A stretch of DNA of 64,000 nt from Polytrichum commune (Eukaryota > Streptophyta > Polytrichopsida > Polytrichales > Polytrichaceae). Numbering within the stretch: the stretch's first letter is position 1; every line of letters begins with the position of its first letter. The notes under the pieces were generated by a model. That model did no database searches. It saw nothing but the letters and a program-made list of their open reading frames with translations, and was not told the DNA's origin. The position numbers and the translations under genes were made by a program. Of the stretch, positions 42,464-52,121 are shown piece by piece. The stretch covers positions 46,063,169 through 46,127,168 of the forward strand of contig OX485806.1 in NCBI GenBank assembly GCA_950295325.1, in the 5' to 3' direction.

Positions 42464-45400
42464 TTGCTGGTACATAAATTACCAGTTTGCACAGTAATTT
42501 CTTTCCTGTTATATATTCTCGCCATTTCAATGTTCAGAATACTTGTTTTGTTCAGAGTTCACTGGTTTACTATGGCCCTGCTTCGTGCTGAACCTCATTC
42601 TGTTCCGGTCCTCTTTCCATTAGGTGAAGACGGTCATGCTATAGTCACTTGTGCAACATTGAATTTGAGGTTTCAGTATCGTGAGGTCACTATCTTTGTC
42701 GAAGAAGAAGTTTTTGACGATCATACCGGTCTAGTTTCACATGCAATTCGTCAATCTAGGGTAGAGAATGACTTCGGTGCGTTCTGGTTGCTGATGCCTG
42801 GAAAATATCGTGTATATGGAGTCTCAGAGTCTATGTTAGAGTGTTCGACTGAACTTCTAACACCTAAGGAGTCGTCCACTGTTAGCGTTGAGAGACCGGT
42901 GCTGGCTAGGGTCAAAATTGAACCCGGTCTAAATACAATATATGAGTTGAGTGATGATTCCGACGGCGATGTTGAATTCCTAAAATCAGAGAGGAAAGTC
43001 CCAGCTTCGCTCTCTCCACAAGTAGTTCGCAAGGAAACAACTCTTCCTGTTAGTCCGTATCGTAATCCTGTTCAGGCCAATGTTGTGACAAGTCATGTTG
43101 TCAGTATCATTCATTCATTGATTCGCCTTGGAGCTCGTAAGCAGTCCAAAAGTGTGTTATCTCGTATTAACTTTGATGCGATCAGACTCTAGCAGGTTGA
43201 ATACCTTCCCCCTCGTTACGATGGGGACGTTATCTTCAAGTTTCCACCTTTAGGTGACCATGGCCAGAATACAAAGGCCAAGCTGCTTCGTGGAATGGAT
43301 AGAAGGTACAATGGCCATGCTTGGTCTCGTACAATTACAACCAATATTCAGAATGATCTCAAGCTTTTGTTTCGTACATCTTCTTGTTTGGGGCACCTCC
43401 GTTGCGACAATCCTGCTTGTGAGTATCTTCAGCGAGACCACAGGACTTCCCAAGTGAATGAAACAGAGTGGGAAGGATTATCTGAGAAATTGTTTGAAGT
43501 AGGGTCCAAGCCTCCAACTGGTTCGACCGTTGTTTGCAAATCCTGTAACGTCCCTCCAACCTGCGTTGTTGTGTGCACTGCCAAGATCTAATATGTAAGT
43601 GGGACACCTCACATGACGAGGGCTTGTGTGCACTTGGGATCTCACGACCATCCCGTCAAGTCAGGTGATCATCGAGACTTCATCGATTTGACAGACAGCT
43701 TGATTGGGGATCAAGTCGAACGCACCCCATCAGCCACTCGCTCCGCTATTGTGCTTGAAACTACAAAGGAAGTACTGGGCCCACTCCTCCTTGCTAAAGA
43801 AGGCGAACCACAAAAGATATTGGAGTTGGACGAGCTGCAAGTTATTTTCGATCGGTGTAAGCACCTCACCTCGCCCAACATTCGTAACGCAGTCACCACG
43901 TTCAGGACTATGCGTCGTTTTGGAGTCATGGACAGTATTACCAAGTTACGCGGTGCTAGCAATTGGAGGTTCGTGTAGCAGAATAGGTTTCCAGGGCAAG
44001 GAGCGGACATGGACAAGGTCTTTGTCTTCAAGATGTCTGAAGTTGGACCGGGCAGCGGAGTCGACCTGGTCAAACGAATGCAATCCGGTGGTGATCTGGA
44101 GAACTCTTGGATAATGTTTGACCATGTCAAACGGGTCAGGTCGTGGACGACAATGGCTTGCCATGTGTACGATTCCACATATTGCCGTGTCATGACCATC
44201 GCAGTATGCGACATGCAGTCTGAAGATGTTGCAGCCCAGTCAGTCGTATGGAAGAACCTGAACGCTCTCATGGCTCAACATGGAGTGGACAAAGTCAATT
44301 TTAAAGGTTTCATGGCCGACAGTGCCCAAGCGAACTGGAATGCTGTTCGAATCATATACGGAAGTGGAGATGCGTCTGAGAAGATGGTGGACAGAGAGAG
44401 GACTTGTGTTTTCCATTGGACGCAGTCCTTGGAGAAACATACCAAGGCCGATATCCGTCAAGACATGCAATATCAGCATCGAATACTATGCCAACAATAC
44501 AAGAATGCGAAATCGATGGCGGAGGCCGAGACAAAGTTTCTGGCAATTCGAGCATTGTGGATGTCATCCGGTGCAGCAATTGAACAAACTCTTTCTCGAC
44601 TGGAGCTCTGGCTGGCATTCTGGCATTTCCGTTACCGCCAATGGGGTGGATTTATGGAGTTGGTAAGTCTATACTTGCCAAACCTTTCCTGTATAGTTCA
44701 CTCTTATGGTTCAACTACATTGATTCCATCCTTATTCTAATTCGGACTGTATGGGCATTGCAGGATCTAAGTGAAGCTGAACTAGCGGAAATGCCATCTT
44801 GTAACCTTGCTGAATCTATCCATAACAAGTGGAAGCAACAATCTGGCGATCGAGGCAGCGACCTTTATGTGGCAACAGTCGACGACTTTGTGCGTGTTTT
44901 CATGCAGTGCTCAGCATATTCCCAATTCCTAAATGGAGACAACCCTGGAACTGGACCCTCGAAGGAGGAATTGAAGTTGAGGCGTGCTCAAAGGTCAGCC
45001 GCAAAAACAGGAATATCTAAACCTCTGCACGAGGCCATCTTGAAGATGCTTGGCGGTGACGAGTGGTGCACCAGGACTCCCCACCTCGAAGGGGAAGAGG
45101 TATTTGTTTCTCTGAAGCGTAAACCAGACATTGCTTTCGGTGACGAACGTGAATCCCACAGGCCAGACAAAATCAGTATATCCCGACCACGCGTCCAAAC
45201 CAGATCTACCCGACTTAACGATTCTCCTTCTCCTCTGACAATTCCAGATTCTCCCACAACTCCAGATGAAGAGCAGCCGCAACTTCCAACACACGACGCT
45301 CCGCAGCAGGTGGATCGGCACCACGTCACCGCGATTGAGGAGACATTATGCAACCCTGCCCAGTGGCACATCGCACGGCTTTCTAAGACATCTGCGAAGG

Positions 45401-46212
45401 CTTGCTTTGCTCTACAAGCAATCACCAAGAAGAAGTGCGTCGCTCGGATTGTACAAGACGGGAAGAGCACCGCTGCACCTACCTACTCGGGCCTCATGGA
45501 TAACTATCGGAAGAAGAGATTGGACCCTCAAGACTTATTTTTCTGCAATGACGACATTGAGAGATGCGTTAAGGGTACAAAAAGGAGATGGGTGGTCTCA
45601 GTCCCGAACGTTCCGGAGGTATGGCCGGTTAAGTTGGGGACCAACTTAACATGCAAAGAGATCCTCTCTTTAGAAAACGCAGGCTTTAGACTGCCCCAGC
45701 GGAAGGAGATGACACCTTCCAGAATTTTTCAGGACCACCCGTTACCTTTGGACTTGGCAAGCTACACGACACCTGCATATCCCGATGAGTTTCCCACCCG
45801 GCGTTCAGGGAAGTTGATTAGGCGCAACAAGAAGGCCCCGTCAACAAAACACGCCAATAATTGTGCCTCAGCCCTATCACTGAAAGCCAAAGTACACAAA
45901 TTGTGCATGCTTCCAGCCCCTGCCTTAGGATGCATCGTCTCGTTGGATTCCGGCACGCCCCCAAAGGTTCAGCAATACTACTTGACGATTTCGCAGTTGC
46001 CAGCATGCACTTGTCCTAACTTCAAGGAGATGGCGACTAAAGCAATTGGAAAAAGGGGTCAATGGGCCAACTGTAAGCATTTGTACTATTTGTTTACTGT
46101 AGTGTGTGGTTTGGACTCAGATTCAGACACGTTCATTCATGCAGCTAGTTTTAGCTTCAACGAAGTGAAGCGAGTTTTGGAGGCTGGTTTATTGAAGTAC
46201 CTTGACTCTTAG
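42464..46212 (+). pseudogene. MULE transposase with zinc finger, DDE core and SWIM finger; three in-frame stops
   Basis: One frame from 42,464 (likely true start near 42,572, MALLRAEPHS) to 44,662, then a 101-bp intron (44,663-44,763, GTAAGT...TTGCAG, phase 0) and an exon to 46,212. Order: N-terminal domain with 'DDSDGDVEFL', a C-x4-C...C-x2-C...H-x-H finger of FLYWCH/WRKY type (RCDNPACEYL ... CKSC ... HDHPV), then the MULE core: Asp in VYDSTY (44,171), Asp in FMADSAQANW (44,318), CVFHW, and Glu in LAESIHNKW (44,812, exon 2). Near the C-terminus a SWIM finger, CTCPNF ... CKHLYYLF. Stops at 43,190 (TAG), 43,589 (TAA) and 43,976 (TAG) keep the same frame on both sides, so they are point nonsense changes. 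Function when intact: cut-and-paste transposition of MULE A. Confidence 0.85.
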
Positions 46213-46629
46213 AGTTTTCTGTTTCTTTAAAGAAATATATGTATGCAAGATTTTTTATAATCATGATGTAGTGAGACTAAAAGGGCCACTACAAGACATT
46301 TGACGCACCACATGTATTTCTCTTTTCCAAAGTTGCGTGACCTTTTTGGAGTACCACTAATTCTCCTTGTACTGAAACAGTACGTGTTTGACTTGAGACA
46401 AACCCATATTTATTACTGATATTAGTTCCAAATGTTCAATTTAAGCCCCTACACCATATTTTTCACTGATACTATAACATTTTTTCCTATATCATAGCCC
46501 TTAATTGTCCACGGTCATAGGTCCCACTGTTCACTAAGTTTAGAAAAAAAATTACTTAAAATACATTTAGTCCACATATACCCTAAACTTACTACTTAAA
46601 ATAACATTTTAATCAAAATATCGCGGAAG
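46213..46629. other. Right subterminal region of MULE A
   Basis: Non-coding, AT-rich. Holds CCACGGTCATAGG at 46,509-46,521, the inverse of the motifs near the left end. Probably 3' UTR of the transposase gene plus transposase-binding region. Confidence 0.5.
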
Positions 46630-46668
46630 TTACCGCTCACCGCTCACCGCTCGCAAAATAACTTCGTC
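46630..46668 (-). repeat. Right terminal inverted repeat of MULE A
   Basis: TTACCGCTCACCGCTCACCG then CTCGCAAAATAACTTCGTC; mirror of 19,433-19,472. The last four outer bases match less well than the core. Confidence 0.9.
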
Positions 46669-46679
46669 CACTGCGGTTC
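46669..46679. repeat. Right target-site duplication of MULE A
   Basis: CACTGCGGTTC, one transition away from the left copy at 19,422-19,432. It is followed by TTTACCAG and a GTAATT splice donor, the natural end of the interrupted exon. Confidence 0.88.
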
Positions 46680-49600
46680 TTTACCAGGTAATTCAACCTC
46701 AAATGTTTTTTTTGTCATTTCATTTATGATCAAGAAATTCATTTAACTGATTCAAATGATTGTTTGATCTATAGCAAGAGATTGCAGAAGCTGCTCATGT
46801 TGCTGAAGACAAATACAAGATGAAGAACCCAGATTCTAGCACTTGGACAGGTCGTAATGCAGAGGAATGGGTTAGGAAAGCTGTGAAGAAGGTCGAGGAT
46901 AAGCTTGTCGCGGAGCTCAGGAAGCATTTGCCTGTTGCGGATCCCAAGCTAACTCCAGGTTTTCTTGAGGAGATAAAGGCTCACTATGAGAAATTCGATG
47001 AACCTGAGATGCTTCAGGAGAAGATGTATATGCTGGCTACCTCTGCGATGCCTCCAAAGATGATGGTCAAGTGGCTCCAGAGGTGGAACTCCTCTGTGGC
47101 AATTCGGGATGCGCATCGCTTTCCCAAAACTGCCTTCGCCGACTCCAAGTTCCCGGAATGGCTGAATCGGGCAACATGGTGGGCGCAGGTTAGTATTCAT
47201 CTTAAATTTCATGTTGTCATTTCATTGTCCCCTAATGAGCTATGAAACTCTGGAATTAAGACAATATCTAATTTCTTAAAACTGTTTGTGTGCTTGGGAT
47301 CAGATTGCAGTGGAGGCTGAGGAGCTCTTCTCGGGTGTTCTCACAGATCTTGAGGAAGTTGTTGACTACAATCCCGTTGGCGAAGATCCTATCCTAACTA
47401 TCTTCGATTATGTGGAGGCTATGAGGTGTCAGCTCTGGGAGATTGCTTTCTTCGTTGAGTTGGGTGGAGATAACGGCGCTCACAAGAACAACCCCCCGGA
47501 GAAGCAACCTTTCTTCGGGCAAGCTGTCCGCAAGGTCCTTTACATGTATTTTCGATACGTTCTCCTACCCAGGAAGGCCATCTCTAAGGTTCCCCCTTTC
47601 TTCCCTAACTACCTGGATATCCAAAGTCTTGATTCCATGTTCACTCCTGCAATTGTAAAAACATGGGATCCAATTCATTTTCAGTAGTGCGGGTGGTATT
47701 TGGACTGTCCGTTCAAGAAACCTCCTCCCTTTGACATCGCACTCAGGGACTCTATTCAACCTCTCTTACCTTCTCCCGCTACTTCAGTTCCACTCTCTCA
47801 GTCTCCTACACCCCCCAGGGTGGCTCCTCCAGAAGCAAGACCGTTAGTAAGGCGAGTAGGCCTCGGGGATCCAAGCGGAAGGCTGCTGAGTTAGTTGAGG
47901 ACCCCATGGAGGAAGATATTCTTGTAACAGGTTGTGAGATCGGTGATCCACCTGCAAAACTTGCAGAGTCTTTCAGCTCCCATCCGCCGCGGGCACCTGC
48001 TCTAAAGCGTATTCGCCTTGGAGTTGCCGGTCAATCCAATCCCATCGGATTCGTCCCACCTGCTGTGAAGGCAATGTCTTCTTCCCAGGCATACAACTCC
48101 TCCTATGCTTCTTCTCGGGTTCTCGTACTTAATGACTCCTTCCACAGGATGTTGGATTTTAAGGCGAAGCATAACAAATTCCCTTCAACTTATGATGACA
48201 TGGTTGCTTTTCTGAATGAGGTACATGTCTAACTTTATTCCCATTCAAATCAGCTAGCCTTCCTCTATTCACAAATGTTTTCTATACTTAATGCCATGGT
48301 TTTTTGGAAACTAATGTTGGTGCTTAATTCCCATTCAATTCAGCTATCAAGCCCCTATTCACCAACTCATTGGTTTTTTTTTTAAGGTTGGAGCATCCAG
48401 GGAATTCTTCTTCTCAGGCAAGGTGTTGCAGAAGGCTGCCGTGGACCTTGTTATTGCAGAGTACCCTGATGGTTTGCCTGTCCCAGGAGTATTCTGAATT
48501 CCCCGGGCAAGTTCCAAATTGGAATAAGCAGGTTCAGAACTTTGTCAAGTTCACAATTGGCTTCTGTCAGGGCTATCTTCACGACGACGGTGCACTCCTC
48601 TTATTTTATCCTGACAGTGTGCAAATCAAGAAAGAGGTTCTAAGCTTTCTATACAACAACAATCTGGAGGTCAAGGAAGAATGGACCATTATTAATTCTC
48701 TCCACCTCACTCACCCTATGCATAACTCAAAGCGGGTAAGTAATTGTAATCATTTCCCACTCTTCAAGTTCTACCTCATTCATAATTTCAATCACATTAC
48801 TAACAATTCGAGGCCTATGTTTGATGTCCATACTTTGAAGTTCAAAGCAATCGTGTTGGTTCGATCTTTCCCCATACCTTTGGCTAGGCCACCCAAGGAA
48901 TTTGTCATTTGTTCTAGTGACGAATTTGAAGGTGTTGACCTTGCAAGTGATGACGTGCTTTTCAACATTGTCACCGCTGATACTGCACTCAAGCGCAACG
49001 ACGGTGCCACGTTCTAGAGGGGCCCTAAGGAGAAGGCAGTGTCCCTGCTCCAGCTTCTAATCAATGGCCTTAGCCCTCCGGGGGGGATTATTTGTGACCT
49101 CACTGCTGGAACTGGTATGAGTAATTTTTTCAACATTCTCATGTCTCTAGACTTAGGCATTCTACTCAATCACATTCTTCTAATTTATTTATTTTGCTCT
49201 TTGTAGGTGCCTCGATTCTTGCAGCACAATCCGCTAACAGAGCAATAGTGGCACTTGAGGGAGACAAGAAATTGTACGAAGAAATTTTTCACCCACTTCA
49301 GGTCGCCGCGTCGGAGTCTCAGGGGGTCGATCCAACCCACTATGTAGACCTTGACGACGACGACGATGTCCTCCCTCAACAAGATGCAGTTAATCTATGT
49401 GAGTAAGTCTTTTGTCATCTTAAACTTATTTTTTTTAAATGTTGCATTTAATTGGAAGGATTCTAACATTTGTAATTTGTCCTTTGTTGGTGCAGTGTGA
49501 TGGTTCAAGGCTGCGGCTCACCGACTAGTTCTAGCATGCAACTTCCTTGTTATGCAGAGGCTATGGCAGTAGCTTATGCCAAAGACTCCTCCCTTAGTTG

Positions 49601-49697
49601 TAGTGCCTCTTCTAGTCCATGTCAGAGATACGATCCAAGAGTACTCAGATTCATAGATCATAGTGCTTCGGAGAGTGAGGATGAGTTTATTCCTTGA
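46669..49697 (+). pseudogene. Element B ParB/methyltransferase-like gene, 3' part
   Basis: Exons: end of the interrupted exon to 46,687; 46,775-47,188; 47,304-48,220; 48,387-48,735; 48,813-49,114; 49,207-49,402; 49,496-49,697. The helical region aligns with copy A. The methyltransferase-like part has 'AVDLVIAEYPDGLPVPG' at the motif IV position, 'YLHDDGALLLFYP', then 'RGPKEKAVSLLQLLI' and motif I 'IICDLTAGTG' split by an intron at the same point as in copy A, followed by ASILAAQSANRAI and ALEGDKKLYEEI. A basic RPRGSKRK patch precedes it. Stops at 47,685 (TAG) and 49,015 (TAG), a frameshift around 47,760-47,840 and another near 48,490 show that this copy is dead. Motif I is closer to canonical here than in copy A. 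Confidence 0.8.
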
Positions 49698-51030
49698 ACT
49701 CCATTTTGTATTGGATTGTATTATTTTTGGCTTTTTTATTTCCGGCGCAAGTCTCATACTTGCACTTCTTTATTTCATTTTCATAATGTCAACCCGCATT
49801 CCAATCTTCATTTATTGATGTTAATATTTTTAGTTTGTGGATTAGCCCTTAAGTATAGTTTAAGTATCCCTAAACAATATGGCTCTCACAATCTTAACCG
49901 CTAGTCACAAAACAATGTAGCATCCAACCATTCCAATAAAAATTTGGTGCCTCACACACCTCCTCCTTGTTTCATTGAATCATAAGTATTCAATAATACT
50001 TAAGTTGCAAACCACACAACACACACCAATTCATACTACCCGCATTGCATTCTTCATTTATGTTCACCCTCTATAATGTTCACCCTCTATAAATGTTTGC
50101 CCTCCGGAGTGGATCAATGTGAACATTTATAAAGGTGTTAACAGTTAACAATTATAAAGTAGAAATTTTGAGCAATATACAAATCTTAACATGTTCTAAC
50201 TATAAGCAATTGTGAACAATACTTGTGAGAGGATACCATTCACAAAATTGCAAACCCAATCAAAACTTTATTCAATATGAAGTTTACAAATCATGGATGA
50301 AGTATGAATCAATGGTTCTTTGGTGAAATTCATGTGCAAGCACAACTTGCAAATATTTATCAACGTGCACCAACAAACCCACATACTTGGACACCTTCCA
50401 TGTACCTTCTAATGGAACTTCTCATGTGCCTCCATTCTTGAACTTCCATCACTGAAATTATAAGTAGCCAAACGTAGTCTTCCCAAAATACTAGTTATGG
50501 TTGTATTTCATTCGTTAACATTTATAGAGTCAAATTTACAAATAAGGGAGTAGCATTTTGTTAACAATTAACACGTTTAACATTTATAGTGTGCAATATG
50601 TGGGGAGTAGAATAAAGATAACATTTAGGAAGGGTTAAGACTAATAGGTGCAACATTAATAGAGGGTGGACTGTATGTGGGGAATTGTTTTCACAAACCT
50701 CCTTCGTGCTTTCTTCAAATAGTAAATTTAATTTAATTTACAGAATATGTACTATAGTACACAAGTTTGGTAAATGTATTTGTGACGTCATAGTGATGTA
50801 AGCCCTAATTTTGTATTTTTATTATAATACATCTATGTTTCAAAAATATATAAACGTTATGAATGGGGAAATGTTGGCCTATTTCCACGGTAATAGATAT
50901 CCTATCTCTTAAATGTTTCTAAAAATAGTTTGATGTTCTCCCCTCAATCCCACAGTTATAGGTGCATTTCCCCTCTCAATTCATGTTTGAATTTGAGTTC
51001 TCCGCTCTCTGCTCGCATACTAACTTTCCT
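49698..51030. other. 3' flank and right end of element B
   Basis: Non-coding, AT-rich, with a MITE at 50,061-50,673. Inner motifs CCACGGTAATAG (50,885-50,896) and CCCACAGTTATAGG (50,949-50,962) resemble the subterminal motifs of MULE A. The end at 51,002-51,030 resembles MULE A's right inverted repeat. Confidence 0.6.
50061..50673. mobile_element. Pogo/Tc1-mariner-like MITE (613 bp)
   Basis: Left end TGTTCACCCTCTATAATG followed by a second copy of the same motif; right end, reversed, CAGTCCACCCTCTATTAATG. Both ends are flanked by TA (50,059-50,060 and 50,674-50,675). The CAGT start and CCTCTATWAAT core resemble plant Emigrant/Lemi-type elements. No coding capacity. Confidence 0.5.
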
Positions 51031-51199
51031 CGGCCGCCGCCCTCAGGTTGGGGATTTTTGGGCCTCTACTTAAGGCTGAATAAGGAGATGGAGAGGGGTT
51101 CCTTCTCCATTGTTGTATTTTGATTACTCCTACTCTAATAAACCCCTTGACTTCTTCACTCTTTGACTTTCCTTGATTGATTTTTCTGTACGAATGATT

Positions 51200-52121
51200 C
51201 AGAGATAGTTAGCGGAGGAGAGAGAGGGAGAGCATGAGGGGATAGGAGTTCCCGGATAGGACATGGGAGAAGAGACCCGGATCATATCTAGTTATTGCCT
51301 TGCGGATCCTCTCTGTGTGTAGTACGAGGGAAACCTCACTGTTCCGGATGGTTGAGTAACGTCTAGGTGGGATAGCCGCTGGGAGGATTGGGTGAGATCC
51401 GGAAGGGATCCCGACTTGCGCCATCCAAGCTTCTGAAGAGGTCCCACCACCTTTAGACGGACCAATCCAGAAAGTGGTACGGATCGCCTAGTTAGCTCAG
51501 ATTGAGTAGAGTCCAAGGTAGTGGTAGCCGGATCGATCCGTCAAAAGGAGGAAGGAAAAACCGGAACAGTTAGGATTCCGGGTCGGAGGCCATTTCCGGA
51601 GTGTAGTGGGAAGGGGACCTCATTGTTCTGGATGTCTAGGGAACGTCTAGGTGAGATAGCCGTGGGGAGGACTGGGTAAAGATCCGGAAGGGATCCGGAC
51701 TTGCGCCAATATGATCTTCTGAAGAGGTCTCACCGCTTGTGGGCGGGACAATCCGGATTGGTTGTGAGGGAATATCTGGATCCCAATCTTATAAGGGACG
51801 TCTTCCTCGGAAGAAACCACCTATTCTAGAGGGTAGAACGTAGAGGGGTAAATTTGGACCATAGGGGTGAGTAAGTATTATAATTAAGACCTAGAGATAC
51901 AATCCGGGAAAGCAAACTCCGGAAGAAGAAGAGTTTCCAAAAGACCGGAAACCGGGGTTTCCGGAAATTCGGCTAAGGAGTGGAAAATAAGTGGGTACGG
52001 AGAGTTCTCGACCTCCTACACTTCACAGAATCCCTGGACGATACTAAGGTCATCCGGATAAAACCGGATTAGGCACTTAAAAATGCCAATCCGGATATTT
52101 TGGTGTTCGTGTGTTCCCACA
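51200..52121 (+). mobile_element. 3' end of a TGTGGGAGTCC-type element, with internal duplication
   Basis: The last ~370 bp (from ACAATCCGGATTGGTTGTGA, about 51,750) match 61,895-62,259, ending GTGTTCCCACA at 52,121. The 5' part has two copies of a ~95-bp block (about 51,330-51,423 and 51,615-51,710, sharing GATCCGGAAGGGATCC and ACTTGCGCC). No ORF of this family is present. TTATAAGGGACGTCTTC near 51,790 is TATA-like. Confidence 0.65.

Larger units (their letters stand above)
19433..46668. mobile_element. MULE A: 27.2-kb Mutator-like transposon with ParB/methyltransferase-like gene
   Basis: Defined by an 11-bp target duplication, inverted ends (19,433-19,472 and 46,630-46,668, 33 of 35 matches over the core) and matched subterminal motifs. 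It contains a leftward ParB/methyltransferase-like gene (20,873-41,210), a small rightward ORF (41,756-42,184) and a rightward MULE transposase (about 42,572-46,212). It has itself received a gypsy fragment (22,353-24,681) and a full gypsy element (29,174-40,261); without these it would be roughly 13.8 kb. The coding frame of the target gene is restored when the element and one duplication are removed. Confidence 0.9.
18166..51030 (+). mobile_element. MULE-family element B, 5'-truncated, interrupted by MULE A
   Basis: Contains a second, diverged ParB-like/methyltransferase-like gene (18,607-19,432 and 46,669-49,697). The right end at about 51,002-51,030 (CCGCTCTCTGCTCGCATAC...) matches the right terminal inverted repeat of MULE A at roughly three quarters of positions, and CCTATAACTGTGG-type subterminal motifs occur just inside it (50,949-50,962, minus sense). 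The left part, including any transposase, is cut off by the LTR ending at 18,165. It also carries a MITE at 50,061-50,673. Confidence 0.7.

Noticed and set aside
43137-43195. A 59-bp intron (GTAAGC...AGCAG) that would remove the TAG at 43,190
   Set aside because: Its length is not a multiple of three, while the frame is the same on both sides, and it is shorter than usual plant introns. A nonsense change is simpler.
19449-46660. Target duplication placed directly at the GAGCGG edge (CTATTTTGC versus GCAAAATAA)
   Set aside because: These are inverted, not direct, repeats, so they belong to the terminal inverted repeats. The direct repeat lies further out at CACTGYGGTTC.
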